A stretch of 64,000 nucleotides of DNA from Shiella aurantiaca. Lineage in GTDB: Bacteria > Bacteroidota > Bacteroidia > Cytophagales > Cyclobacteriaceae. The stretch is taken from positions 573,709 through 637,708 of the forward strand of contig JAUHJS010000001.1 in assembly GCA_030412945.1 (NCBI GenBank), given 5' to 3'. The notes under the pieces were generated by a model, which did not search any database, was not told the DNA's origin, and was given only the letters and a program-made list of their open reading frames with translations. The translations under genes and the position numbers were made by a program. Of this stretch, positions 17,444-27,008 are shown one piece after another (position 1 is the first letter of the stretch; every line of letters starts with the position of its first letter).

Positions 17444-18537
17444 ACCCCTACACTAGCTTTTTTATTTTTATGAAAGGCCTGAATCTCCGCCACTACCTCC
17501 AATACTAAATTTAGTTGGTTATAGGCATAGGTGAGTATATTCATACGATCAAGAGGTATATTCAGACTGGGCTCGAATTTAAGGTAATTAAAAAGCATAC
17601 CTATAAACACCTGATTACCGATGAAGGAAAGTGCTACCACCACTTTGTCGTTAGCCTCTCCATCCAGTTTTAGAAGTGATTTGCGAAGTTGGGGGCTCAT
17701 AATGTACCGAGCCTCTTCCTCATTGGTACTGAAAACATCATATATTTTCTCAAAAGTCGGATCAACCAAGTCTACACGGTCACCCTCTGTCTTGAATGTC
17801 TTTTTGTTAGTCACGCTTTTGCTCAACAAATCCTCCTTAAAACCCGAAGCACTCAAGTCAGGCACCACAAAGGTTTTTCCTTTGAAATCAAAAGGGAAAT
17901 CCGCAGAAAGAAACGTACCTGTAAACACCAGCTTTACCTCTTTTCCAATACCACTAAAGGCTTCAACATCTGAAAAAGCTAGCCCCACGCCATTCACCTC
18001 ACCATAAATCAAATCCTCTCCTTGATAATTCTTATTAAGCTCGTTAGCAAAATGCTGAAGGTTGAATATTTCTGAATCTTTGATAATTTCTAAAGGGAGC
18101 ACTCCATCAGATTTATACCCTAAGGCAGGATTAACTGCTTTTATCAAAAGGGACAATACCTGATTCTTGTACTGGCGAGTAAAACGCTTTAGGTTAAAAA
18201 ATGGACGTTTGATTAATAATAAAAGCGGCAAAGTAAGCAGTATAAATAAATAAACTTTGTATGAATATTTACCTGAATCTGAAGAGAAAAACAAAAAGGA
18301 CAAATAACCTACAAAGGCAAAAATAGCTACATTCAATATATCCGATACCCATTTTAAAAGCACTCTACGCTTTTCAAATTTGCGAATCATATCCCGGAAA
18401 GAAGGATTCTTATCCATGATGACAGTCAATTGCTCATCAGGTTCCTCATTCAAGGTTTTACCCAAAAACCGATGGCGATTACTAAAACCTAGACCCAGAA
18501 TAGCAAAGCCTATAGTCCAAATTAATAAAGAAAGCAT
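17440..18537 (-). CDS. DUF3137-like membrane protein
   Basis: A 365-residue protein with a membrane segment at the N-terminus and two more near residues 62-84 and 92-110. A soluble C-terminal domain follows. Its segment VDLVDPTFEKIYDVFSTNEEEARYIMSPQLRKSLLKL resembles the DUF3137 (galanin-like) core, a family of unknown function. An in-frame TTG at 18570 would add 11 residues, but the ATG at 18537 opens directly on a hydrophobic segment and is preferred. It is convergent with the stress operon. Confidence 0.7.
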   Translation of the reverse strand: MLSLLIWTIGFAILGLGFSNRHRFLGKTLNEEPDEQLTVIMDKNPSFRDMIRKFEKRRVLLKWVSDILNVAIFAFVGYLSFLFFSSDSGKYSYKVYLFILLTLPLLLLIKRPFFNLKRFTRQYKNQVLSLLIKAVNPALGYKSDGVLPLEIIKDSEIFNLQHFANELNKNYQGEDLIYGEVNGVGLAFSDVEAFSGIGKEVKLVFTGTFLSADFPFDFKGKTFVVPDLSASGFKEDLLSKSVTNKKTFKTEGDRVDLVDPTFEKIYDVFSTNEEEARYIMSPQLRKSLLKLDGEANDKVVVALSFIGNQVFIGMLFNYLKFEPSLNIPLDRMNILTYAYNQLNLVLEVVAEIQAFHKNKKASVGV

Positions 18538-18626
18538 AGAGGATAGTAATTTTGTACAAATCAAAATCAATTTAGTGAAATTAAAATTTCAGTTCAAAAT
18601 TTGCTCCTCATTTTATTCCTTTCCAA

Positions 18627-18660
18627 TAAAAAAAGGGAAGCCGTTTCAAGCTTCCCTTTT
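18627..18660. terminator. Terminator of the nuclease operon
   Basis: GGGAAGC (18635-18641), loop of eight bases, GCTTCCC (18650-18656), with an A7 run on the left (a U tract on the minus strand) and TTTT on the right. It lies just beyond the lipoprotein gene at 18682 and probably acts on the minus strand. Confidence 0.85.
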
Positions 18661-18681
18661 ATCAATACGGTAGTATAATTC

Positions 18682-19143
18682 TTACAAACTCTTTAAGGAA
18701 AGAGTAAACTCTCGGTCAGGAATAACTTGCTCACGGCCAGCAGATATAATTTCTCCCTCACGCATAAAATAGCACTCAATCAAATCAGCCTCAAGCTTTT
18801 GTACGTTAAGGTAGGCTTCGGTTTCGGTTTCGGCATCTAGCAATATGTCTTTTTTCAAGGAAGTATTGGCCCAAGCCCAAGTGCCTGATGCATTCGGAAA
18901 GGCATGATGACCACCTTGTGCAGTATAGGTACCATCCAAATTAAACTGGATACTCAGATTTTGGTATTCCGCTGTGCTTTCGGCTGGGGTATTATTTTCG
19001 ATAACCTCAATGGCATCCAATACCCAAGTACGGGCTAATATCTGATCCTTTTCAGGAGATTCCACTAAGTTAGATTGCTCCTTGCAAGCACTAAAAGCCA
19101 ACAACAAAGTAAGAGCGAAAAGAGTGATTATGTTCGATTTCAT
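18682..19143 (-). CDS. Lipocalin-like lipoprotein
   Basis: A 153-residue lipoprotein: a hydrophobic signal with the lipobox AFSAC puts the lipid-modified cysteine at about position 20. The rest (TWVLDAIEV, LSIQFNLDGTYTAQGG, GTWAWANTSLKKDILL) has the beta-rich rhythm of the lipocalin-like proteins common in Bacteroidota, where a residual is compared strand by strand. Function is unknown. It is last in an operon with two secreted nuclease-like genes (13-base gap upstream) and is followed by a terminator. Confidence 0.7.
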   Translation of the reverse strand: MKSNIITLFALTLLLAFSACKEQSNLVESPEKDQILARTWVLDAIEVIENNTPAESTAEYQNLSIQFNLDGTYTAQGGHHAFPNASGTWAWANTSLKKDILLDAETETEAYLNVQKLEADLIECYFMREGEIISAGREQVIPDREFTLSLKSL

Positions 19144-19156
19144 AAGTAGTAATTTC

Positions 19157-21361
19157 TTAATGGGTGATAATGATTTTCTGGGTCAATTGTTGGTTTCCTA
19201 TTTCCATTCGGATGATATACAAACCTTTAGGATAGCTGCTCAAGTCGGCCACTTCGGTAGCCTCATTAAGTGAAGCTAAAGTATAGGCTTGCACTTCGGC
19301 TCCGGTAGATGAAATAATGCGCACATTGGCGGATTCACCAGTAAGTGAACCATTTATAAATACTTTTCCGCTGCTAGGATTAGGATAAAGTCCGAAGTTT
19401 GAAGCGAGGCCATCGCTCACACCTGTAAGCACATCATCGGCTGTTCCGGTAAGTTCAAAATAGCGGGCACGGAACTCCGATAAGAAAAGTTGTGCTATGC
19501 TTCTATCGTGAATAATTACTACGTTTTCATCGTTCACTGTTTCGGCAGCGGTAGACCAGTTGTGAGATCCGGTGATAACCGTAGGGTCGGTGCCCGAATC
19601 GAGGGCATCTACTACGGCATATTTATGGTGTAATTGAGAAGTCTGACTGGATTTCCAAACGTGGACATCTACTCCATCTTCGAGAAGAAAAGGATATTGA
19701 TTTCCTGTGGCGGGCTCTGCCGCATCATCTAGTATTCCTTTTACCGACCAGCCATTCTCATGCAAAGTGGAGATTTGAATGGAAATGTCCTGACGGGTAA
19801 GTAATAGTAAAGAAAAGCGCAAATCGCTATTTACCTTGGCCAAAGTCTCCAGAATTGCATTATTTGTACCATCTGATGGCGAAAAATACACCTCTAGCAA
19901 CTGGTCGTTTACCATAAAGCGGCTAGGCGTATTCTTGGTCTTGGCCGGACCAAAAGCGGCATTGCTTACATTAGGCTCAGCATCGCTCCCTCCCCACATT
20001 TCTTCAAACTCCATGAGATAAGCCTTTGTAACTGCCTGATCTTGAATAATTACCAAATTATTAGGGTCATCGTTCAAGCCATTGGTCGTCCAGTTGGTAG
20101 AGGCAGTAAGCACATAAGAGTGGTTGCGGCTACCCGGATCTATCACAATAAATTTATTGTGCATAATACCCGAGCCATTGTCCTTAAGCACCGGAATGCT
20201 CAGGCTAAGATTCGCTAGCCCCGTATTAGCTTGTTCGGCATCGGCAATATAGCGCACCCGAACGCCACGTGCTTGGGCATTGTTCAAGGCGGTCATAATT
20301 TTGGCTGAACCTGCATTGGCATTGTACACGGCCACGTCTACCGAAGTAGTAGCCCTGTCAACATAAGCGGCTAAGGTATCGGCAAAGGCATTGGGCAAGT
20401 GATAGTTAGAGAAACTGATTTGATCGAGTGACTGGTTAAAATAGGCCTTCACCCAACCGTTAGATTCCGAACGGGTGGTAATCACTTGCAAGGGTGAGGC
20501 GGTAGTATCGTCTGCTGCATAAGAAAATGCCTGTACTTCATAAAAAGAAGCAGGCTTGAGGCTTCCTAGCGTTATTTCATGAAGGTTTCTATTTCCAGCT
20601 ACCTGAATGGTATCAAAATCTTCCTCTTCTATGGGTCTGAAGCGGAAACCGGTAGTTCCCCGCTTATTGGTTTGCCAGCTAAAAGAGGTGCTTCGGGTCT
20701 GGATTTCGTTTTGTGAAAATTCAGTAATGGCAAAGCCCACGATTAAATCTTCTTCAAAGCGGGGCAATAATTGGTAAAAATCGCGGAATTGGGAAACCAC
20801 ACCCAATAAGGTAGCCTTACCCGATGGGATATCTTTACCTACCAGAGGATGTGAACTGCTTCCTAAGCGCATTTCGCCTCTATTTCCTTCTTTGTCAAAA
20901 AAGATAAAGTTTCCGCTACCAAAAACCCCTCCGGCTGCTTCAAAGGTAACATCTGTAAGCATAAGCAGTTCCGCTTCATTGCTCTCGTTCATGTCGGTAG
21001 CAAGTGCATCGATGGGTGCTGGTACCTCGTTTCCAGAACTAATCAATTCTATCACGATTCCTTCTCCAGAAATTTCCAATAAACCATTGAAATCAATCAA
21101 AGGCCCTGAAACCACTATACTATCCCCAACAGCCAAACTGGTGAGTACCGTGTTAGTGGGATCAAACACCACCATCCCTCCTGTGGCATCTTGAAAATAG
21201 CGTAAGCGCGGATCCATTACCGCATCAGTGGTTACTATCCCCGATACTTTAATATTCTGACCCAATTTGGCTCTTCCTTCGGCAATGGTAGTAAGGTCTT
21301 GCGCTTGTGTGTCTACCCAAAGACCTAGCAGAACCAAACTTATTAAAACGATTTTCTTCAT
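19157..21361 (-). CDS. Secreted phospholipase D-fold protein, probable nuclease, T9SS cargo
   Basis: A 734-residue secreted protein. A signal peptide (1-20) is followed by an OB-fold module (about 22-200), a fibronectin-like stretch (205-300) and two phospholipase D domains. Both carry HxKx4D motifs: MHNKFIVID followed by ASTNW, and LHHKYAVVD followed by GSHNW. Two HKD motifs form one active site. In secreted proteins with OB folds this family often cleaves nucleic acid rather than lipid. The last 75 residues are a type A T9SS sorting domain (LYPNPSSGKVFI to QKIIITH). I start at the Met that opens the signal, 33 bases into the frame. The endonuclease gene lies 42 bases upstream. Confidence 0.85.
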   Translation of the reverse strand: MKKIVLISLVLLGLWVDTQAQDLTTIAEGRAKLGQNIKVSGIVTTDAVMDPRLRYFQDATGGMVVFDPTNTVLTSLAVGDSIVVSGPLIDFNGLLEISGEGIVIELISSGNEVPAPIDALATDMNESNEAELLMLTDVTFEAAGGVFGSGNFIFFDKEGNRGEMRLGSSSHPLVGKDIPSGKATLLGVVSQFRDFYQLLPRFEEDLIVGFAITEFSQNEIQTRSTSFSWQTNKRGTTGFRFRPIEEEDFDTIQVAGNRNLHEITLGSLKPASFYEVQAFSYAADDTTASPLQVITTRSESNGWVKAYFNQSLDQISFSNYHLPNAFADTLAAYVDRATTSVDVAVYNANAGSAKIMTALNNAQARGVRVRYIADAEQANTGLANLSLSIPVLKDNGSGIMHNKFIVIDPGSRNHSYVLTASTNWTTNGLNDDPNNLVIIQDQAVTKAYLMEFEEMWGGSDAEPNVSNAAFGPAKTKNTPSRFMVNDQLLEVYFSPSDGTNNAILETLAKVNSDLRFSLLLLTRQDISIQISTLHENGWSVKGILDDAAEPATGNQYPFLLEDGVDVHVWKSSQTSQLHHKYAVVDALDSGTDPTVITGSHNWSTAAETVNDENVVIIHDRSIAQLFLSEFRARYFELTGTADDVLTGVSDGLASNFGLYPNPSSGKVFINGSLTGESANVRIISSTGAEVQAYTLASLNEATEVADLSSYPKGLYIIRMEIGNQQLTQKIIITH

Positions 21362-21403
21362 ATTCAATGTCCTAAAAACGTATGAATTATACACACGATG
21401 GGG

Positions 21404-24400
21404 TTATTTGTTGATAATGAGTTTTTGTGAGATTGTTGACTTACCTACCTGCACACGCAAGAAATAGATTCCGTTATTCAGATGACGCAAGTCGATTCGT
21501 TCATTGGGCAGCACCATTTCGTTGAATACCTCGTGTCCTTGGATATCAAATACTTGAACGGGACTTGCCTGCAAAATACTAAGCTGCACCACGCCTTCCG
21601 ATGGGTTAGGATATACTTTGATTGTATTCTCTAGTGCATCGGGGGCGGCAGTTAAGAAACTAAAATCTGCCAGACTGCGAGGAACCAAGTAGTATTCACC
21701 ATCGTATGGGGCTTCGGTATCGCGCTGCCACACAAAACCGGAAATAGAGAAGGCCTCAGGGGCAGATTCTTCAAAAATATCGGTATTGGCATCAATACGT
21801 ATCAAGTATTGTTTCACTCCATTGGTGGCAATTACCTCATAGTATCCACCCAAATCATCTCCCCAACCACTCATAATCTGTAAACCGTACAGGCTTACCA
21901 AATCTGCCTCACGGCTTTCATCGAGTTGATCAACTTCCACCGGAACCACTAAGGTACCTGCCCCGGCTTGTTTTTCAATGGCACTGGCGGCAATGTATTG
22001 CAAACCTTTATCGGTACGAAGACTACCTTCTACTTGTACTACATCGCCTTCGGTTACGGTATAACCACCATTGGCACGCACTACAATACCTGCGCGGGTG
22101 GCCGCTGCAGGGTCGATTATTACAAATTCCACTTTGCCTCTATTCGCAGCCCAATTGACTCCATGTACTACCCCTTGAAGGCGCACTACTTCGTATTCTT
22201 TGCTGGCAAGTCCCTTGGCATTTATCTGACGGGCAGCTTTGATGCTCATATCGGTAGGATTATTATCGATAATATTTACCAAAGCTGATTCATTTCCGGC
22301 CTGTGCCCGTAAGCCACCACTGGTAGTAAGAATAGAAAAGGTAATGGTTTCTCTCTCCTCCACTTCAACATCGTCATTGGCCTTGACCAAGAATGAAACT
22401 GACTGTGCTCCTTCGGTAACATTCAGGGTAATCTGTCCACCATTTTCAGCTGGGGTGGTTTGCACATCACCAGCCGCTCCGAAGCTCACATTGGTCCCTA
22501 CCTGATAGCTGATGATTACTTGCTCATTGCTGACTGCTGGTTTAGCCAATTGCAGAGTGATAGGTGTTGTTGTATTTTCGGTTACGAAATATTCTTTGCT
22601 CGGAAAATACACCTCTATGGCATTTCCGGCACTGAACCCCACCCTCACATTATCAATAGTGAAGCGTGAAGATCCCTCAGACGTGGAATAGTATACAAAA
22701 GCAATGTATTTGCCCGATCCGGCATAAGCCGAGATGTCAGTTTCTAAGGTATTCCATACATCATTGGTAGCTGCAAAAGCTGGCATAGTGAAAGGTAGCG
22801 TTTCCCACGTGGCAGCAGAAGGATCGCCAGTACCTGAATAGTTAGAAGAAATTTTAACTTCCATATCAGGACCAGCAAATCGCCTTTCCACATCAAATGA
22901 TAAGGCTTCGCCTGTACTAATGGTCAACTCAGGTGAAATTAACCAATCTTCGTTGGGATTAGACTGTCCGGCAAAACCATTCATTCTAACACCCGGAGTT
23001 CCGCCATTTCCAAAATTATTACACTCCCATACTTGATCGCCCAGCACGCTATAATTTACCCATCCGGCAATGTCTACGCAATCGTTGAAATCTTCTAAGA
23101 AAGAAGCTTCCCCTCCGGTGGCTTGCCCCTCCTGCCCAAATACGCCTACCTGATAATCGGCTACTCCAGCTGAGGTATGGGTAATGGTACCTGTGTACAA
23201 TTGAGCATTGGCTACTGTAGGCACAAAACGCACATAAACCGTAGCACCATTTGCTGAGGCTTGAGCTATGGTGAGGTTAGTAGACCAGTTGGTATTATCA
23301 ATGGAAATCTGGAAAGAAGAAGTAACACTTAGGCTTACATCGGCAGTGAGATTAGATGCCACCAAGGTATAATTTTGACTCTCGCTTACTTGTCCGGCCA
23401 CGATACGGCCAAAATCAATTCCGGCAGCAGGGGCCGTTCCGGTAAGGATAGGATTAGTACCTTGTCCGGCATCAATATCAGAAAGTTGGTAAGGGAAAAA
23501 TTGATATCCTGCATCACGCGGATCAGAGTTATCAAACTGTCCGCCTAGTCCAATAATGCTTATTCCAGATTCTGTGGTGCCAAACACTTGCTGATAGGTC
23601 AATTTGCTTAATTCTGTATTTCTATCAATACGCATGGTATAGGTATTATCACCTACCAACACATCCACATTAAATCCTGCGGTGTTAGACGCACTACCCG
23701 TCCACTGAGCAGGGTTAGGAATGCTTACATTGCTCAGTTGCACCAATTGCGACTCAGTATCTTCATTCAGAACACTTGCCGTTACAGGTGTGTAGCGGGC
23801 ATTGCCTGTGGAAACTACCGTAATATTTTGGGTAGGGCTTAATTGCATTAATCCATTAAAATGCCCAATAGTACCTGTTATTTCAATGTCATCTCCTTCT
23901 TGAATATCGCCAAAGGAAGTACCCGAACCATTGCGAATGGTAATGGCGCCTGTGGCATCAATCAGTGAAAACTGGAAGTTGCCCGTAGTGCTAGGGTTTA
24001 AATTTACGCCATGTACACGACCAGCTACTGTGACTTCTCCGGTAGTAGTGGGCAGGCCGTTGGCATCTACCGCATCACGCACCGACTGTATAGTTTGTAC
24101 ATTGGTATTGGCCTCTCCTTCTGTTCCGGTAAGCGCTACCGTAAAGCTTGTTACGCCAGCAGTAGCATGAGAAATAGTGCCATTGCTCACTTGTCCATCG
24201 GCAGTGGTGGGTGAAAAACGCACATGGATGGTAGCTCCATTGGCCGAAGCCTGAGGAATGGTGAGAGCCGTACTGAAATTGGTATTATCCGTAGAAATAG
24301 CAAAAGGTGCGGCTGTGGTTAGGCTTACATCTCCTGTAAGATTAGCCGCAGTGAGAGTATAACTCTGTGATGTACTGGAATTACCTGAAACCACATAGCC

Positions 24401-26806
24401 AAAATTAAATCCACTCGCTGGAGCAGAAGTGCTAAGTGTAGGGTCGGTACTTTGCTCACTCTGCACATCAGAAACTTGGTAAGGGAAAATTTGATACCCT
24501 GAATCACGCGGATCAGAGTTATCAAACTGTCCGCCTAAACCGATTAGGGTTATTCCCGACTCACTAGTGCCAAATACTTGCTGATAGGTCAATTTGCTCA
24601 ATTCCGTATTTCTATCAATACGCATTGTATACGTATTGCTTCCTACCACTACTTCCACATTGAATCCTGCAGTGTTAGAAGCACTGCCTGTCCACTGGGC
24701 AGGGTTAGGAATGCTTACATTGCTCAGTTGCACCAATTGCGACTCAGTATCTTCATTCAGAACACTTGCTGTTACAGGTGTGTAGCGGGCATTGCCAGTA
24801 GATACTACCGTAATATTTTGGGTAGGCGATAATTGCATTAATCCATTAAAATGCCCAATAGTACCTGTTATTTCAATGTCATCTCCTTCTTGAATATCGC
24901 CAAAGGAAGTACCCGAACCATTGCGAATGGTAATGGCGCCTGTGGCATCAATCAGTGAAAACTGGAAGTTGCCCGTAGTGCTAGGGTTTAAATTTACGCC
25001 ATGTACACGACCAGCTACTGTGACTTCTCCGGTAGTAGTGGGCAGGCCGTTGGCATCTACCGCATCACGCACCGACTGTATAGTTTGTACATTGGTATTG
25101 GCCTCTCCTTCTGTTCCGGTAAGCGCTACCGTAAAGCTTGTTACGCCAGCAGTAGCATGAGAAATAGTGCCATTGCTCACTTGTCCATCGGCAGTGGTGG
25201 GTGAAAAACGCACATGGATGGTAGCTCCATTGGCCGAAGCCTGAGGAATGGTGAGAGCCGTACTGAAATTGGTATTATCCGTAGAAATAGCAAAAGGTGC
25301 GGCTGTGGTTAGGCTTACATCTCCTGTAAGATTAGCCGCAGTGAGAGTATAACTCTGTGATGTACTGGAATTACCTGAAACCACATAGCCAAAATTAAAT
25401 CCACTCGCTGGAGCAGAAGTGCTAAGCGTAGGGTCGGTAGAACCCGTACCCGCTTCACTAAGGGTAACATTATCAAGGGTAAATCGGCTAGAATTGGTAG
25501 CCGTAGAGGTGTAAACAAAAGCAATGTATCGGTTTGAGCCCGCAAAGCTGCTTACATCAATGCCGGATACGGTACTCCATATGTCGTTACTAGCAGCGGG
25601 TGCAGGAATACTAACGCTGAGGTCAGTCCATGTGGCGGAGGCAGGGCTGCCTGTACCGCTGTAATCACTGGAAATCTTCACTTGCAAATCAGGGCCATCA
25701 AATCTTCTTTCTACATCAAAATTCAAGTTATTACCCGATGCTATGGTCAACGGAGAAGAAATCAACCAATCTTCGTTCACATTGGAAGCGCTATTGGCAA
25801 AACCGTTCATGCGAACACCTGTAGTGCTGTTATTGCCGAAATTGGAGCATTCCCATACTTGGTCGCCCGATACGCTGAATTGGCTCCATCCGTTTAGGTT
25901 ATTACAATTGTCAAAATTTTGTTCAAAAACAACGGCTTCATTATTGCCCCCATTGTTGCCACCGCCACCTGTGGTACCGTTCCATACTTCGTTTACCCAT
26001 TCAGGATGGTCGATAAATGGATTACGATTGTTTTGAATACCGTAAATCACATTGTTTCTATCAATTTCTTTCTGGGAAACCGGATCGGCTTCGTGCCATG
26101 CTTTAAGCAAGGTCAAGGCCCAGTCGGTAAACACCTTATCGGAACTTCCGTCTAGCATTTCGCTGCCCGGCCATCCGCTGATAATATTTTCGTAGCGGGT
26201 AGCCATGTAGAAATAACCTCTCGCCAAATCGCCTTTGTATTCATCTATCGGTTCAAATACAGTTCCGGAGAAACCTGTAGTAGAAGAAGGCCCAACTTTA
26301 GAACCATTGGTAGAGGTCCAGCTGGCATTATTGGTTTCCCCATAGGGCAAATTCCCCCTACGTCCGTTCACATATCCATCGGAAGGTACGAGGTGGAACA
26401 TGTCGCTCTCCATAGGAGCGGCATCGCTAAACCAACTTTTAGGAAAAGAGTGTTCGCGGTTGTAGCAATCACCTTCTGTACCATAATTCCCACACTGGTC
26501 GGAAACAAAGGTATATTCATACGCGGGTGTACCCCCTGGCACATCCGAATACATATCCCATACTTTGCCATTGGCTTTTTTGTCGGAATTTTGAAAGTGT
26601 GTCCACAGCGAGGCGTACGATTGTGCAGAGTGGCCTTTGATGACGTTGTAAAGAGCGGTTTTGAGTTCGAAGCCCGACTTACCTTCTGCCGTGCTATAAT
26701 ATCCGCTGGGGATTTGTCCAAGAACTGATAAGCCACTAAGTAGTAAAAAGAAAACTAAGAAAGTAGGCTTATTAAAGCGCTTGGGGTTAAGGAAATGTTT
26801 ACGCAT
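21404..26806 (-). CDS. Multidomain secreted endonuclease I-like protein, T9SS cargo
   Basis: An 1800-residue surface or secreted protein with a signal peptide (1-31). An endonuclease I-type domain (about 35-275) shows CYNREHSFPKSWF with the catalytic His and DMFHLVPSDGYVNGRRGNLPYG. Then come a choice-of-anchor-J (MAM-like) domain (290-450), two copies of a 330-residue unit (anchor-type beta domain plus OB-fold; about 455-785 and 785-1115), a third, diverged beta domain, a second anchor-J domain, a Calx-beta domain (about 1415-1520), another OB-fold, and a T9SS type A sorting domain (VYPNPSEG to QKLIINK). It likely degrades extracellular DNA. It heads a three-gene operon. Confidence 0.87.
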   Translation of the reverse strand: MRKHFLNPKRFNKPTFLVFFLLLSGLSVLGQIPSGYYSTAEGKSGFELKTALYNVIKGHSAQSYASLWTHFQNSDKKANGKVWDMYSDVPGGTPAYEYTFVSDQCGNYGTEGDCYNREHSFPKSWFSDAAPMESDMFHLVPSDGYVNGRRGNLPYGETNNASWTSTNGSKVGPSSTTGFSGTVFEPIDEYKGDLARGYFYMATRYENIISGWPGSEMLDGSSDKVFTDWALTLLKAWHEADPVSQKEIDRNNVIYGIQNNRNPFIDHPEWVNEVWNGTTGGGGNNGGNNEAVVFEQNFDNCNNLNGWSQFSVSGDQVWECSNFGNNSTTGVRMNGFANSASNVNEDWLISSPLTIASGNNLNFDVERRFDGPDLQVKISSDYSGTGSPASATWTDLSVSIPAPAASNDIWSTVSGIDVSSFAGSNRYIAFVYTSTATNSSRFTLDNVTLSEAGTGSTDPTLSTSAPASGFNFGYVVSGNSSTSQSYTLTAANLTGDVSLTTAAPFAISTDNTNFSTALTIPQASANGATIHVRFSPTTADGQVSNGTISHATAGVTSFTVALTGTEGEANTNVQTIQSVRDAVDANGLPTTTGEVTVAGRVHGVNLNPSTTGNFQFSLIDATGAITIRNGSGTSFGDIQEGDDIEITGTIGHFNGLMQLSPTQNITVVSTGNARYTPVTASVLNEDTESQLVQLSNVSIPNPAQWTGSASNTAGFNVEVVVGSNTYTMRIDRNTELSKLTYQQVFGTSESGITLIGLGGQFDNSDPRDSGYQIFPYQVSDVQSEQSTDPTLSTSAPASGFNFGYVVSGNSSTSQSYTLTAANLTGDVSLTTAAPFAISTDNTNFSTALTIPQASANGATIHVRFSPTTADGQVSNGTISHATAGVTSFTVALTGTEGEANTNVQTIQSVRDAVDANGLPTTTGEVTVAGRVHGVNLNPSTTGNFQFSLIDATGAITIRNGSGTSFGDIQEGDDIEITGTIGHFNGLMQLSPTQNITVVSTGNARYTPVTASVLNEDTESQLVQLSNVSIPNPAQWTGSASNTAGFNVDVLVGDNTYTMRIDRNTELSKLTYQQVFGTTESGISIIGLGGQFDNSDPRDAGYQFFPYQLSDIDAGQGTNPILTGTAPAAGIDFGRIVAGQVSESQNYTLVASNLTADVSLSVTSSFQISIDNTNWSTNLTIAQASANGATVYVRFVPTVANAQLYTGTITHTSAGVADYQVGVFGQEGQATGGEASFLEDFNDCVDIAGWVNYSVLGDQVWECNNFGNGGTPGVRMNGFAGQSNPNEDWLISPELTISTGEALSFDVERRFAGPDMEVKISSNYSGTGDPSAATWETLPFTMPAFAATNDVWNTLETDISAYAGSGKYIAFVYYSTSEGSSRFTIDNVRVGFSAGNAIEVYFPSKEYFVTENTTTPITLQLAKPAVSNEQVIISYQVGTNVSFGAAGDVQTTPAENGGQITLNVTEGAQSVSFLVKANDDVEVEERETITFSILTTSGGLRAQAGNESALVNIIDNNPTDMSIKAARQINAKGLASKEYEVVRLQGVVHGVNWAANRGKVEFVIIDPAAATRAGIVVRANGGYTVTEGDVVQVEGSLRTDKGLQYIAASAIEKQAGAGTLVVPVEVDQLDESREADLVSLYGLQIMSGWGDDLGGYYEVIATNGVKQYLIRIDANTDIFEESAPEAFSISGFVWQRDTEAPYDGEYYLVPRSLADFSFLTAAPDALENTIKVYPNPSEGVVQLSILQASPVQVFDIQGHEVFNEMVLPNERIDLRHLNNGIYFLRVQVGKSTISQKLIINK
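23478..25440. repeat. 990-bp tandem repeat inside the endonuclease gene
   Basis: Two direct copies with a 990-base period (about 23478-24440 and 24468-25430). The stretch 23840-24436 appears identical to 24830-25426 over roughly 597 bases by eye, while the flanks have scattered differences, some of them synonymous. Protein residues about 461-659 equal 791-989. This pattern suggests recent duplication or gene conversion. Confidence 0.9.
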
Positions 26807-26865
26807 AAAATAGGTTTTACCAGTGCCCTAAAGGGTTTTATGTCCTGTCGTATAAAACAGGGTCA

Positions 26866-26873
26866 CAAAAATA
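26866..26873 (-). promoter_or_regulatory. -7 box of the nuclease operon
   Basis: Minus strand TATTTTTG matches TAnnTTTG, about 60 bases upstream of the 26806 start. No convincing TTG at -33. Confidence 0.45.
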
Positions 26874-27008
26874 CGATAAATGTTTGGGGAAATAATAAGG
26901 TTAAGATTACCAAATCTTTAAAACTTGCCATCTTCACAAAAGAACTACCGCTCCTAAAGCATTTCTTGGCTTAATCTAAAAGGTTTTTAACTTGCAAAGA
27001 AAAAAAGC

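Noticed and set aside
23931-25204. Two pairs of identical short plus-strand frames opposite the endonuclease gene
   Set aside because: They are shadows of the 990-base repeat. Identity follows from the duplicated coding strand.
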